Part shown: piece by piece, positions 27,496-35,970 of the stretch
Numbering within the stretch: position 1 is the first letter of the stretch
Layout: every line of letters starts with the position of its first letter
The notes under the pieces: model-generated
Told to the model about the DNA's origin: nothing
Databases searched by the model: none
The model's input: only the letters and a program-made list of their open reading frames with translations
Program-made: the position numbers and the translations under genes
DNA from: a bacterium
GTDB taxonomy: Bacteria; Cyanobacteriota; Vampirovibrionia; Obscuribacterales; Obscuribacteraceae
DNA: 64,000 nt
NCBI GenBank assembly: GCA_016124935.1
Contig: WGMS01000014.1
Span: 186,001 to 250,000, forward strand
Reading direction: 5' to 3'

Positions 27496-29009
27496 ATTTG
27501 ACTGTCACCTCCGAGGCTCGAGACGATACTCTTCAATTGACCCACTGTCAGTCCATCTGAATCCTGGACAATATCCGTGCCGGTTCTCTCCTGAAGCAGT
27601 CTGGCTACCTGGCTGAAGCATTTGCTTGATTTGACTTTCTCTCCTCGTTGGCGGTGAAGGTTACCGAGAACGAAATAAGCGATTACATAGGACTCGTCCA
27701 GGAAAATAGATTGGGTCAAAGAGCGAAGCGCCGCCTCATCATCTCCCATCTCGTGATGGATGGTAGCTTTGAGATAGTACCAGCGGGCGTTTATAGTATC
27801 CTGGGCGATTAATCTATCGCACCAGTCAATCGCCGCTTCCAGATTGCCCAGGTTAGCAAAAGAGCGGGCTATCAGACCCATGGTCTCCGAAGAATCGGAG
27901 TCCTCCATGGAGGTCGATATTTGAGGCAGGGCATCGATAATGGTGCTGTATCTACCCTGATCATAGAATTCGGTAAGTTTGGATTGCAGATTCTCGAAGT
28001 CTATCTCAATAGGGGGTTCGCGGCTCTCCGGCATAGCGGGAGGAGATTCAATAAGATTGTCGATGGAAAGGCGCATATCTTCGCGGGTGGAGCCAAAATA
28101 AGAATAGTTCGAATGGACGATTTTAATCGGTGCTTTTTCCTTGATGTCTATCTCTTCGACTTTCTGCAGGACAATAGCGCCGTTGAGGTTCTGCACATGA
28201 AAAAACTTTGGCGCCGGATGTGGTATCTCGCTGGGGGCGAGAAAGAGCCATCCCCCTGGTCGCAAGCACTTATGAAACTTTAGCAGGGTATTGGTTACTT
28301 GTTCAGGACTGAAATAGATAAGAACATTGCGGCAGAAGATTATGTCCAGGTTGTCGGTGCCGTTGACAATAGAAGGATAGCCGTCCTCGGCCAGATTCAG
28401 CATGGCGAAATCGACCCTGGACTTTACCTCGTCTTTCAAGGCATAGGTTTCGTCTTCTCGTATGGTGAAGTACTTCTCCTTAATGAAAGCGGGGATATCT
28501 CTGAAGGACCAGCGTCGGTATATGCCGGATCGGGCGACTTTCAGGCTCTGTTTGTTCACATCCGTGGCTAGAATTCGAGCTTCGATAGGACCCGCCTCGC
28601 TTCGGAAATCGGAGAGGACGGTCATGGCCGTCATCGCTATAGAGTAAGGCTCTTCGCCGGAGGAGCAGCCGGCGCTCCAGATAGAGAGTCTCTCTCCGGG
28701 CTTTTTTCTTTTGAGGACCTCCGGCAGAATACTTGCTTTCAATACGGAGTAGCTCATAGCGTCTCGGAAGAAATAGGTCTCTCCTATGGTGAGATAAAGC
28801 GCCATATAGCCTATCGCTTCGTTGTTCTCGCCGCCTCGAATCAAAGAAGCTATGAATTCGCTGGGTTCTTCGAAACCGGCTTCGGCGGAGGCAAGCAGCA
28901 CCCTTTTCTCGAAATCCGCCAGTCTCGATTCCGAAATCCGATGGCCGAGATGCAGCTCAACCCATTCTCTCATCGTATTTAACAGGCTTTCCGAGATACT
29001 CTTACTCAT
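27492..29009 (-). CDS. cheR: CheR methyltransferase with C-terminal TPR
   Basis: 505 residues. CheR N-terminal helical domain (~10-75), then the SAM-dependent methyltransferase (~80-285: WSAGCSSGEEPYSIAM, ILATDVNKQSLKVAR, IIFCRNVLIYFSPEQ). A linker is followed by TPR units (~370-480: NLEAAIDWCDRLIAQD, GDDEAALRSLTQSIFLD). It methylates Glu residues of chemoreceptors using SAM. CheR-TPR fusions are known from Myxococcus-type and cyanobacterial systems, where the TPR aids recruitment. Separated from the receptor gene by three bases. Confidence 0.92.
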   Translation of the reverse strand: MSKSISESLLNTMREWVELHLGHRISESRLADFEKRVLLASAEAGFEEPSEFIASLIRGGENNEAIGYMALYLTIGETYFFRDAMSYSVLKASILPEVLKRKKPGERLSIWSAGCSSGEEPYSIAMTAMTVLSDFRSEAGPIEARILATDVNKQSLKVARSGIYRRWSFRDIPAFIKEKYFTIREDETYALKDEVKSRVDFAMLNLAEDGYPSIVNGTDNLDIIFCRNVLIYFSPEQVTNTLLKFHKCLRPGGWLFLAPSEIPHPAPKFFHVQNLNGAIVLQKVEEIDIKEKAPIKIVHSNYSYFGSTREDMRLSIDNLIESPPAMPESREPPIEIDFENLQSKLTEFYDQGRYSTIIDALPQISTSMEDSDSSETMGLIARSFANLGNLEAAIDWCDRLIAQDTINARWYYLKATIHHEMGDDEAALRSLTQSIFLDESYVIAYFVLGNLHRQRGEKVKSSKCFSQVARLLQERTGTDIVQDSDGLTVGQLKSIVSSLGGDSQI

Positions 29010-29012
29010 TGT

Positions 29013-30089
29013 CTACTTGCGGTTCGAGTCCTTGCCTACTCCCAGCTCTTCGGTGAGGTTTTTCAGTTCCTGACCGAGTTCGTTCAGGCGAACCACTGCT
29101 TGCTCCAGCTCTTCGGCACCTTTCTGATTGTCGTTAGAAGCTTCTTCGACGCTCTTCATCGCCTCCAGCACCTGGTGCACACCCTGCAGTTGTTGCTGAC
29201 TGGATGCTTCGATCTGGATGGCTGCCTGGGATGAACGGTCGATGCTCTCGGCCAGCGCCACCATGGCCGAACTGGCCTGGGTGGCGAAACCTTCTCCGTC
29301 TTTTACCACCTTACTGCCGTGCTCGGTTTTCATGGTGGCTGAAGCGGTGGCTTCGACAATCTCGTTCAGAATGCTTCTGACGTTACTGGTGGCTTTTTTA
29401 GACTGGTCGGCAAGACTTTTGATTGCCTGGGCTACCACGGCGAAACCTTTACCCTGTTCGCCGGCACGCGCTGCTTCGATGGCGGCGTTGACGGCAAGAA
29501 GATTGGACTGCTGGGCGATGTCGTCCACGGTCGCGATGATCTCGCCTACCTGTTTGGTCTGGTTTCTGAGGGTAAGAACTGTCTGGGTAAGAGACTCCAT
29601 GTGCTCTTTAATAGCTTGCATACCTACCCGGACATCGTTGGCGGCTTTCTGGCCCAGCTCGGAGGTGTGCAGGACGTTTCTGGCGTCTGTGGACACTGTC
29701 TTGGCTTTGTTGCTGGAAATCTCGACGGTCTGTCTCACCTCTTCCACGATGGTGGTGGTCTGGGTGACGGCGGCGGCGGTCTGGGTGGCGTTCACCGACA
29801 GATTCGTGGAGGCTTCTAGAATCACATGGGCTAGATGAGAGAGCTCTTCAACCATCTCGTCCACCAGCTCGATCTTTTCCGCCAGGATCTCGGAGGTTTT
29901 GCCGTTTGAGCTGCCTGAATTTAAGCCGAGTTTGACGAAGTCATCCCTCCACCTGGAGAGCTCCGCACTGCTCACCCCGTACTGCCTGGCGACGGCTGCG
30001 GCGGACTCTCCTTCGAGCAATCTGATTACCGCTTCTTTTCTGTCGGGCTTCGAGGTGCTTGCTGCCTTCGTGGCCTGTCTCCTTGCCAT
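29013..30089 (-). CDS. Soluble methyl-accepting protein with N-terminal transposase-type HTH
   Basis: 358 residues; ATG at 30089 with GGAGG seven bases upstream (a TTG one codon earlier is less likely). Residues ~17-55 form a helix-turn-helix ([31 protein letters not shown]) of the IS3-OrfA/DUF1153 type, not a ligand-binding sensor. Residues ~75-350 are an MCP signalling domain with the hairpin tip [20 protein letters not shown] and long heptad helices rich in Gln/Glu/Ala methylation-like positions. There is no membrane helix, HAMP or Cache domain, so it is cytoplasmic. A receptor that could touch DNA is unusual; the HTH could also be a protein-binding module. Confidence 0.9.
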   Translation of the reverse strand: MARRQATKAASTSKPDRKEAVIRLLEGESAAAVARQYGVSSAELSRWRDDFVKLGLNSGSSNGKTSEILAEKIELVDEMVEELSHLAHVILEASTNLSVNATQTAAAVTQTTTIVEEVRQTVEISSNKAKTVSTDARNVLHTSELGQKAANDVRVGMQAIKEHMESLTQTVLTLRNQTKQVGEIIATVDDIAQQSNLLAVNAAIEAARAGEQGKGFAVVAQAIKSLADQSKKATSNVRSILNEIVEATASATMKTEHGSKVVKDGEGFATQASSAMVALAESIDRSSQAAIQIEASSQQQLQGVHQVLEAMKSVEEASNDNQKGAEELEQAVVRLNELGQELKNLTEELGVGKDSNRK

Positions 30090-30198
30090 CAAAAATCCTC
30101 CTCGGTCTTCTCTATTTAATAACTTCCACGTTCATCTAATGATCTCACTATATTCAATCTGACCATATTTCTCGCGTCTGAGTTTGCGACTTTATCCG

Positions 30199-30609
30199 TC
30201 ACTCTTCGCTCTCTTCAATGAAGTCGCTCAAGCTGGTCAGGCAGAGTTTTCGATCTTCCAGCTCAATCACCATAAAAGCGGTGGGCGATAGAGACTGGGC
30301 GAAGAGTTGTTCTTCGCGGAAGTCCTGAACGGTCTCCACCTGGTCGGCTATCAAACCCAATTTTGTTGAGCCATTCTTAAGCACGAGAATGCGATCGGAC
30401 GGTGAGAGCGCTCGCCTCGGCAGACCGGCCAGGGATCGCAGGCTGTGCACCGCGATGATCTCACCTCTTAGGTTAACCAGGCCTTCGATAGATTGTGGCT
30501 GGTCTATGATCGTCTCTGGTAGTACCGCCGAGAGTACCTCGATTATGATCTCTACCGGTACGGCAAAGGTGCTATCGGCGGCTTTTACCATCAGTAGTTG
30601 CCAGGTCAT
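30199..30609 (-). CDS. cheW: CheW-like coupling protein
   Basis: 136 residues from ATG 30609, which overlaps the stop of the upstream cheW as ATGA; a longer frame to 30693 would run deep into that gene. The CheW fold is complete (WQLLMVKAADSTFAVPVEII, IDQPQSIEGLVNLRGEIIAVHSL, ILVLKNGSTKLGLIADQV). It is one of three CheW-type proteins in the run and probably pairs with the soluble receptor whose gene follows 109 bases later. Confidence 0.9.
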   Translation of the reverse strand: MTWQLLMVKAADSTFAVPVEIIIEVLSAVLPETIIDQPQSIEGLVNLRGEIIAVHSLRSLAGLPRRALSPSDRILVLKNGSTKLGLIADQVETVQDFREEQLFAQSLSPTAFMVIELEDRKLCLTSLSDFIEESEE

Positions 30610-31079
30610 TGTTCTTGATCCGTCCCCTTGTCTTTTCCGATTCCGATCCGGCTGAAAGGAGCGAGAAACTCCTCGCTGAAAAGTCTCTGGCAATCCAGAA
30701 GAATCATCATCCCGTCCGGGGTGGCGATTACTTTGTGAGGCAGACTATCATCGACAATGTCAGCCAGGGCGACGATTCTTTTCTCTGGCACGGTCTTGGT
30801 GCCCAGCACTTTATCCACAATGATACTGACAGTAATGCCGCGACTCTTGAATACGACTATCTGATCGCTCAGTTCAACGGATCTGGGTGCCTGGTTCCAT
30901 CGAGGTTTGATGTCAATCAGAGGGACGGTCTGACCGCGAATATTGATCATGCCGAGCACGGCAGGGTCGACATCGCCAATCTCTTCGAAACTGACCGAGT
31001 CGTACACCTGTACTACGTCTTCGAGCTCCATACAGGCTCTATGCGGACCCAGATTGAATATCAGGACCTGGTTGGACAT
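30606..31079 (-). CDS. cheW: CheW-like coupling protein
   Basis: 157 residues; first gene of the chemosensory run. A single CheW barrel (QVLIFNLGPHRACMELEDVV, VLGMINIRGQTVPLIDI, VSIIVDKVLG) plus a short basic tail. The 253-base gap upstream, shared with the divergent mlaE-like gene, should hold the promoter; I could not pick a convincing one. Confidence 0.9.
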   Translation of the reverse strand: MSNQVLIFNLGPHRACMELEDVVQVYDSVSFEEIGDVDPAVLGMINIRGQTVPLIDIKPRWNQAPRSVELSDQIVVFKSRGITVSIIVDKVLGTKTVPEKRIVALADIVDDSLPHKVIATPDGMMILLDCQRLFSEEFLAPFSRIGIGKDKGTDQEQ

Positions 31080-31332
31080 TTGCCCCTCGAATTAGAATAA
31101 AAGCTGGTTACTAACTACCTTTCTCTATCTAACACCTTCTGGCATTTTTTATATTTTTCCCAAAAGCAGAATAGAATTATGCGACTCTTGCAAGATCCGG
31201 CGAAGCGCTCATTATTGGCGGATGAAGCCAGGTCGTGGTTGGTCGACCCGCATGTCGTCCGTCCAATAATGGTGCCTGGTCCGGTCTGGTTGGAACAATA
31301 CTAGTGAAGATCTTTAGTCAGAGAGTTCTGAG

Positions 31333-32115
31333 TTGCAATCAATATCAGGTCCCAGTTCTAAAAAGCTGCCGTTTCACGACTTCATCGACTGGATGGCTCC
31401 GGTCGGTAGAGCCACCAAACTTCTTTATAATTCTCTGTCTCCGGAGTCGATCAGAGGAATAAACTGGGGAGAACTTCGCTATCATTGCAAATGGATGGGA
31501 TTGGATTCCTTCCACTTCATCGCCGTCTCTTCTCTTTTGATTTCGGTGGCGCTTACCATTCAATGTGTGGTGGAGCTACAGAAATACCAGGCGGCCGATA
31601 TCTCCGGTGCGGCAATTTCCATAGGACTGTTGCGCGAGCTGGGACCGCTCACCATCTCTGTAGCCTGGTGCGCCCGGGTGGGTGCCAGAATCAGTGAGGA
31701 GGCGCGCAACCAGAGGGGGCGATTCGACAACGACCGTGATTTCGCCAGGCACTTTCTTCCGGTGCGGGCCACCGCCGCGCTCTTCATGTCTATTCCTCTG
31801 GGGGCTTATGGACTGGCGGTCGGCTTTATTACAGCTGCCCTCTATGCACCTATGATCGGAGTCAACTCTTCCATAGACTTTGCAGAAGCCGCTCGAATCG
31901 CCATCACAGATAAAGACATCTTTGTCTATTTCTTCAAACTTATTGCTATCAATCCTCTGGTCGGGGTATTTGCCGGATGCGCTTCGGGGCTTGCGGCCAG
32001 GGATTCTGATATGCCGGTTGCCGCTAAGGCTGTGACATTTACCTTTCTTGCCTGCTATGGACTGAATCTTCTTATAACCATGGCTGCATTTATCGAAGGG
32101 ACTCCGCACCTATGA
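31333..32115 (+). CDS. mlaE: MlaE-family ABC transporter permease
   Basis: 260 residues; TTG start at 31333, the first possible start after an in-frame stop. The core MlaE signature is clear: RELGPLTISVAWCARVGARISEE, then GAYGLAVGFITAALY. About five membrane helices. It forms the inner-membrane core that moves phospholipids between inner and outer membranes with an MCE protein and an ATPase. The MCE gene overlaps it as ATGA, but no ATPase (MlaF) gene is next to it, so that subunit must be encoded elsewhere. Confidence 0.9.
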   Translation: MQSISGPSSKKLPFHDFIDWMAPVGRATKLLYNSLSPESIRGINWGELRYHCKWMGLDSFHFIAVSSLLISVALTIQCVVELQKYQAADISGAAISIGLLRELGPLTISVAWCARVGARISEEARNQRGRFDNDRDFARHFLPVRATAALFMSIPLGAYGLAVGFITAALYAPMIGVNSSIDFAEAARIAITDKDIFVYFFKLIAINPLVGVFAGCASGLAARDSDMPVAAKAVTFTFLACYGLNLLITMAAFIEGTPHL

Positions 32116-33281
32116 ACAGTAGCACCGATAAAACTGCCGGTAGTGGCGAATATGGTGCCGGTCTCAGTCAGGACGGAGTGCTTGGTATTTTTACCACCGC
32201 TTCTTTAATCATTCTTGTATGGTCCTATTGCTGGCTCAAGAACAATGGTGGTTTCCATACTCCTCAAAGGATAAATGTAGTTTTCAAAGAGGTCGCCGGT
32301 CTCAACTTGAACGCCAGTGTATTTGTCGATGGTGTCAGAGTCGGTATCGTAGATAAGCTCGAATGGCAGACCAAGAGTCGTGTACTGGTTAATATCAGGA
32401 TAAACTCAGAGAAGGTTGTGGTGCCCACAGGGTCGAAATTTCAGATTCTCACCAACGGTATTGTCGGTGCTAAATATGTCCAAATAAGCCTGCCCGAGAA
32501 TTATAGTCCGAGTATGCCTCCGATAGACGAAAGGGTGGAAGTGAAGGGTGAGACACCGGTCAGACCTGAGCTGGCGGTGAACAAGCTGGCTGTCGGCCTG
32601 AGTAAAATCGATATGGAGCAGCTTCACGAAAACTTTGTCAATGATCGTCATCGCCTGGTGCGAGCCGCCGACCAGTTGTCGGATCTGGCTAAGAAAACCA
32701 TGCCTGTGGTGGATAAGGCTCTGCCCCTGGAAGATGAACTGCTAGGCCTGACCAGGGATATTCGTAGCGCCCTCGACAAAGTCAACAAACTCACCGACGA
32801 TCCTAAGATGGCGAAAGATCTCAAAGAAGCGGGCAGAGAGGCCAGGGAGACAGTCAAAACAATTCAGGAGATTGTCACAGATATCAATAGCACCATCAAA
32901 GACAAAGATGTGAGAAAGGATCTGACCGATAGTATCCGTCGTCTTTCGGAAGCCTCGAAGAGCGTGGAGCGCTCGGTATCGTCCCTGGAGAGAATCGCCG
33001 GAGACAAAGAACTTCGCACCGACATAAAAGATGTCTTGAAAGAGGCGAAAAGTGTTCTTACAAAAGCCGACACTATCCTCAACGACGGCAATTTCTCGAA
33101 GGATGTGAAAAAGACGCTGGAGGAGACTAATAAAACCATAGAAGATCTCGGCAAAGTCTCCAGACAGCTCAATCAAATTCTAGATAAGCGCTTCCCCGCT
33201 CTTCATCTGATGTTCGGCAGACCGGGACATTTGCCCGAAAATGAGAATAAAAAAGATGCTTCTTCTATTGATTCTCGTTGA
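32112..33281 (+). CDS. mlaD: MCE/MlaD-family lipid-binding protein
   Basis: 389 residues. One N-terminal membrane helix (~22-42), then the MCE domain (~53-145: INVVFKEVAGLNLNASVFVDG, VPTGSKFQILTNGIVGAKYVQI), then a long helical coiled coil to the end (KKTLEETNKTIEDLGKV and similar). MCE proteins form hexameric rings that shuttle lipids across the periplasm; long C-terminal helices as here build needle- or tube-like extensions. Start overlaps the mlaE stop by four bases. Confidence 0.9.
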   Translation: MNSSTDKTAGSGEYGAGLSQDGVLGIFTTASLIILVWSYCWLKNNGGFHTPQRINVVFKEVAGLNLNASVFVDGVRVGIVDKLEWQTKSRVLVNIRINSEKVVVPTGSKFQILTNGIVGAKYVQISLPENYSPSMPPIDERVEVKGETPVRPELAVNKLAVGLSKIDMEQLHENFVNDRHRLVRAADQLSDLAKKTMPVVDKALPLEDELLGLTRDIRSALDKVNKLTDDPKMAKDLKEAGREARETVKTIQEIVTDINSTIKDKDVRKDLTDSIRRLSEASKSVERSVSSLERIAGDKELRTDIKDVLKEAKSVLTKADTILNDGNFSKDVKKTLEETNKTIEDLGKVSRQLNQILDKRFPALHLMFGRPGHLPENENKKDASSIDSR

Positions 33282-33353
33282 ACCTATCCATCGAGTAGAA
33301 GCTACAGCCTTGGTGATTATCCTATTCTCGGTGGAGATTGTGAGCTCTCAGGT

Positions 33354-33590
33354 TCAAGCTGATTCCAGGCTTACCTGTTCGAGGTCCGATTCAAGCCAGC
33401 GGTGAGAGTCGGCTTCATACCCGACGAAAATGTAGGGCACGATTTTGCCCAGGCTATTGGTACTACAGGAGCAGGCCCGTTTATAGATGGGATGATCGCA
33501 GTGGCCTCTTGCGATTAAATAAACGGGAAGCTCTTGCGGACCGTGGGTCTGTGCTCCGTCATAGGGACCACCATACATCGAGATAGACAT
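33354..33590 (-). CDS. Small Cys-containing protein of unknown function
   Basis: 78 residues from ATG 33590, which has GGAG at 33597-33600; the longer frame to 33620 lacks a ribosome site. It begins SMYGGPYDGAQ, a motif I associate with small phage and bacterial proteins of unknown role, and contains CDHPIYKRACSC, a possible metal-binding cluster, and YIFVGYEADSHRW. No membrane helix. It follows the flavodoxin gene by 40 bases on the same strand and probably shares its iron-dependent promoter. Confidence 0.6.
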   Translation of the reverse strand: MSISMYGGPYDGAQTHGPQELPVYLIARGHCDHPIYKRACSCSTNSLGKIVPYIFVGYEADSHRWLESDLEQVSLESA

Positions 33591-33630
33591 TTTTTTCTCC
33601 TTTACGTGAAGATCCTTCATTGATCAAGGG

Positions 33631-34143
33631 TCAAGAGACTTTTGATAGAAGCTGGTTACGGACCATCTCTGCCCAGATCTCGATTCGATCATCGGATAGC
33701 TCCGGTTGATTGACCTCGTCCAGAACCAGACCGATGAAATGGTCTTCGACCACAGATTCGGAATGATCGAACTCGAAACCGTCTAGAGGCACAGTATCAC
33801 CGACGATAATCGCACCTCTTTCCAGAACTTTGTCATAGAGCAATTTCATGGCGCTTACGAAGTTATAGCCGTAGCCGTATTGGTCGCCCAGACCGAAAAG
33901 AGCGACGGTTTTGCCATTGAAGTCAATGGAATCTAATTGGGGGTAGAAGTCAGCCCAGTCATCGGTCAACTCCCCATCGCCCCAGGTCGAACCGCCCAGA
34001 ATCAGGAAGTTTTCGTCAAAGTCTGCTTCGCCGGCTCGAAATATTGGTTTTATCTCGTGTATAAGCTCGGGAAGGGCTTTCTTTATGCGCTCGGCAATCT
34101 CATCGGTAGTGCCGGTCTGGGTGCCGTATATCAGTTTGCCCAT
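33631..34143 (-). CDS. fldA: Long-chain flavodoxin
   Basis: 170 residues from ATG 34143; the frame to 34206 would add a non-flavodoxin tail and no ribosome site. FMN phosphate loop YGTQTGTTDEIAERI, then LGGSTWGDGELTDDW (60s loop) and LFGLGDQYGYGYNFVSAM (90s loop with Tyr stacking on FMN), with the ~20-residue insert of long-chain flavodoxins. It is an FMN electron carrier that replaces ferredoxin under iron limitation. A Fur-box-like site 57-75 bases upstream supports iron control. Confidence 0.93.
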   Translation of the reverse strand: MGKLIYGTQTGTTDEIAERIKKALPELIHEIKPIFRAGEADFDENFLILGGSTWGDGELTDDWADFYPQLDSIDFNGKTVALFGLGDQYGYGYNFVSAMKLLYDKVLERGAIIVGDTVPLDGFEFDHSESVVEDHFIGLVLDEVNQPELSDDRIEIWAEMVRNQLLSKVS

Positions 34144-34199
34144 TACTTTTACTGTCTCCTTTAGAAATTGAGGTTTTGTTCGAGGACAGGCAGCATTGT

Positions 34200-34218
34200 A
34201 ATGCAAATTGTTCTCAAA
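34200..34218 (-). promoter_or_regulatory. Fur-box-like site before the flavodoxin gene
   Basis: Minus strand TTTGAGAACAATTTGCATT. It has the TGAGAAnnnnTTTGCA pattern typical of many Fur sites and matches two more copies before the PepSY gene. It lies 57-75 bases upstream of the flavodoxin start. Confidence 0.6.
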
Positions 34219-34425
34219 AAGGTCGCGGCTGATTTATCTGAGTTCTCCTTGTGGTCCTATAAAACAAGTCTGCGCCTTTCCTGTGGCACAAAAGAGAGAT
34301 GCAATAATTCTTAATAGCAATGCCGCTCAAGTGCGAATATATGCATTTGTTGACCAATCAGTCATACTTGAAGCGAGCAGAGATTGGCTTGATCTGGCAA
34401 ATATTCATGCTTTTATGGCGATTAA
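34219..34425. other. Intergenic region between Fur-like sites, no gene supported
   Basis: AT-rich divergent region. A 75-codon frame on the plus strand (34208-34435) has no ribosome site and no recognisable protein features, so I see only regulatory DNA here. Confidence 0.5.
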
Positions 34426-34443
34426 TTGCAAATAGTTCTCAAA
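34426..34443 (+). promoter_or_regulatory. Fur-box-like site, second copy
   Basis: TTGCAAATAGTTCTCAAA, the same pattern as the flavodoxin site, about 17 bases before a TATAAT (34460-34465). It may cover the -35 region of the PepSY gene promoter. Confidence 0.55.
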
Positions 34444-34459
34444 GAAGAGAAAAATAGAA

Positions 34460-34465
34460 TATAAT
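34460..34465 (+). promoter_or_regulatory. Candidate -10 (TATAAT) of the PepSY gene
   Basis: Perfect TATAAT 74 bases before the PepSY start, with one Fur-like site just upstream and another downstream. No good -35 hexamer is visible. Confidence 0.4.
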
Positions 34466-34502
34466 CAGTTGCGTTGGATTCTAGTCTCTCATATTTTTGT
34501 TT

Positions 34503-34521
34503 TATGAGAACTGTTTGCGCA
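34503..34521 (+). promoter_or_regulatory. Fur-box-like site, third copy
   Basis: TATGAGAACTGTTTGCGCA, the inverse orientation of the second copy, ending 17 bases before the PepSY start codon. Placed to block transcription or early elongation when iron is present. Confidence 0.55.
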
Positions 34522-34538
34522 AATGATAAGGAATCTCA

Positions 34539-35627
34539 ATGACCGCTTCCGGGATCAAGCTCAGTAAAGGTTCACGAAACCTGGCATTTCGCCTGCACAG
34601 GCTTTTGGGATCCCTGGCTGCAATCTATATATTGTTGATGAGTCTCTCCGGGGCAGCCCTTGTATTCCATGACGAGATCGAAGCGGCCTTCTGTACTCCT
34701 GTAATCGACAATCCGGCAGCAGAAACGGTGTCGTTTTCGAAACTAATCGGTTCGGTGGAAGAGCAGTTTCCCGGATACAGAGCTGCCTGGATCCATAATA
34801 AGAAAGACCCCCGGGATTACAAAGCGATTTACGCTCAAAAAGGTGCGGAGCGCATTACTGTCCTGGTCGATGGCGGTAACGCCCGGGTCTATGGACGGTT
34901 GAATCCTCTATTAGAGACTCTCAAGAACTTTCACTTCGACCTGCTTAACGCCGGTCCCGGCCGGCAATGGCAAGGTGTGGGCGCTATTGTGCTTCTCTTT
35001 GTCGGGCTTTCCGGAGTTATTCTCGGGGCACCCTATATAAAAATTATGTTGAAAGGCAATTCTTTTCCCAACCAGGTCAAGACCTGGCACGCTTTACTCG
35101 GGTTGTTAATCGCTCCTTTAATCTTGAACTGGTCGGTGAGCGCTCTTTCTCTTGCCTACCCTGAACAATTCAAGGGGGCTCTGGCGAAAGCTATCGGCAA
35201 TGATGCGGCTCCTGTTGTTCTGGCGAGGGTCTCGGGACAATCTCTTTCTACCGATCGACTGGCTGAATTCATATACGAGAACTTCCCCGGGGAGCATCTG
35301 CTATGGATGAAGCTGCCTGCATTTAACAGTGGCAAATACAAACTGGTTCTGCAAAGAGAGGGCAATCCGCCCGTCAAACGAACACTTGTGATGGACGAGA
35401 CCAGCGGGATTCTCATAGAAGTCTCTTCCGATGATAGGGCGACGACTGCGGACTTTATCCTCGGTTGGCTAAAGAAGTTGCATTTCGGAAATTTCGCCGG
35501 GGTCTGGAGCAAATCGATCTGGGTTCTTCTTGCTCTGATCCCTGGCTCGCTTGCCATTAGTGGGCTCTATATGTGGTGGCTCAATAGAAGGAGGAGAGAT
35601 CTATCCGATCATGGACGCATTAGTTAG
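34539..35627 (+). CDS. PepSY-domain membrane protein
   Basis: 362 residues; ATG 34539 follows AAGGAA at good spacing. Four membrane helices: ~20-42 (HRLLGSLAAIYILLMSLSGA), ~145-165, ~190-210 and ~330-350, with periplasmic PepSY-type domains between them (YRAAWIHNKKDPRDY, then ITVLVDGGNARVYG). Conserved HRLLG at the first helix and WHALLG before the third match the PepSY-TM family, often linked to iron-siderophore reduction or uptake. The flanking Fur-like sites agree with a role in iron acquisition. No iron-transport gene lies nearby, so the substrate is open. Confidence 0.87.
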   Translation: MTASGIKLSKGSRNLAFRLHRLLGSLAAIYILLMSLSGAALVFHDEIEAAFCTPVIDNPAAETVSFSKLIGSVEEQFPGYRAAWIHNKKDPRDYKAIYAQKGAERITVLVDGGNARVYGRLNPLLETLKNFHFDLLNAGPGRQWQGVGAIVLLFVGLSGVILGAPYIKIMLKGNSFPNQVKTWHALLGLLIAPLILNWSVSALSLAYPEQFKGALAKAIGNDAAPVVLARVSGQSLSTDRLAEFIYENFPGEHLLWMKLPAFNSGKYKLVLQREGNPPVKRTLVMDETSGILIEVSSDDRATTADFILGWLKKLHFGNFAGVWSKSIWVLLALIPGSLAISGLYMWWLNRRRRDLSDHGRIS

Positions 35628-35970
35628 AAACAGCTTTTATTCCTGGTTGTCCGGCTTTCCCGATCTCAGTCGACAGCGTCTCAAACGCATAAATCTTGCC
35701 GCCACCAGTTCGGCCCATATCGTGCTTGCGCTTTCTTACGGCATCTTCGACCCTCATATCAGAGCCCTCAATAGAGTGATCACCAACTTCCTTCTGATCC
35801 GCATGAAGTGCGAAAGAGCCGGAGATAATTTAAGGACGGCTAGGCTCGAAACAAAGCTGCATGAGCTTCATGAAGCCATCGACTTCTTTACTGGGGTTGA
35901 GCGCATCAAGGATCCGGAAGGCAGGCTCTGTAAAAGGGTGGTTGATTTAAAGCGCAGGGAGGCCGGTTGA
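35611..35970 (+). CDS. Small hypothetical protein
   Basis: 119 residues from ATG 35611, overlapping the end of the PepSY gene by 17 bases and preceded by GGAGG about 15 bases upstream; a longer in-frame start at 35551 would lie inside that gene. Helical, cytoplasmic, basic (FPDLSRQRLKRINL, HIVLALSYGIFDPH). Its 3' end overlaps the convergent glycosyltransferase gene by 24 bases. No family recognised. Confidence 0.55.
   Translation: MDALVRNSFYSWLSGFPDLSRQRLKRINLAATSSAHIVLALSYGIFDPHIRALNRVITNFLLIRMKCERAGDNLRTARLETKLHELHEAIDFFTGVERIKDPEGRLCKRVVDLKRREAG

Noticed and set aside
12707..31079. Flagellar chemotaxis operon
   Set aside because: No flagellar gene, no transmembrane receptor, and a hybrid CheA; a non-flagellar chemosensory role is more likely.
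34208..34435. 75-codon plus-strand frame between flavodoxin and PepSY genes
   Set aside because: No ribosome site, odd composition, and it overlaps the Fur-like sites; better read as regulatory DNA.
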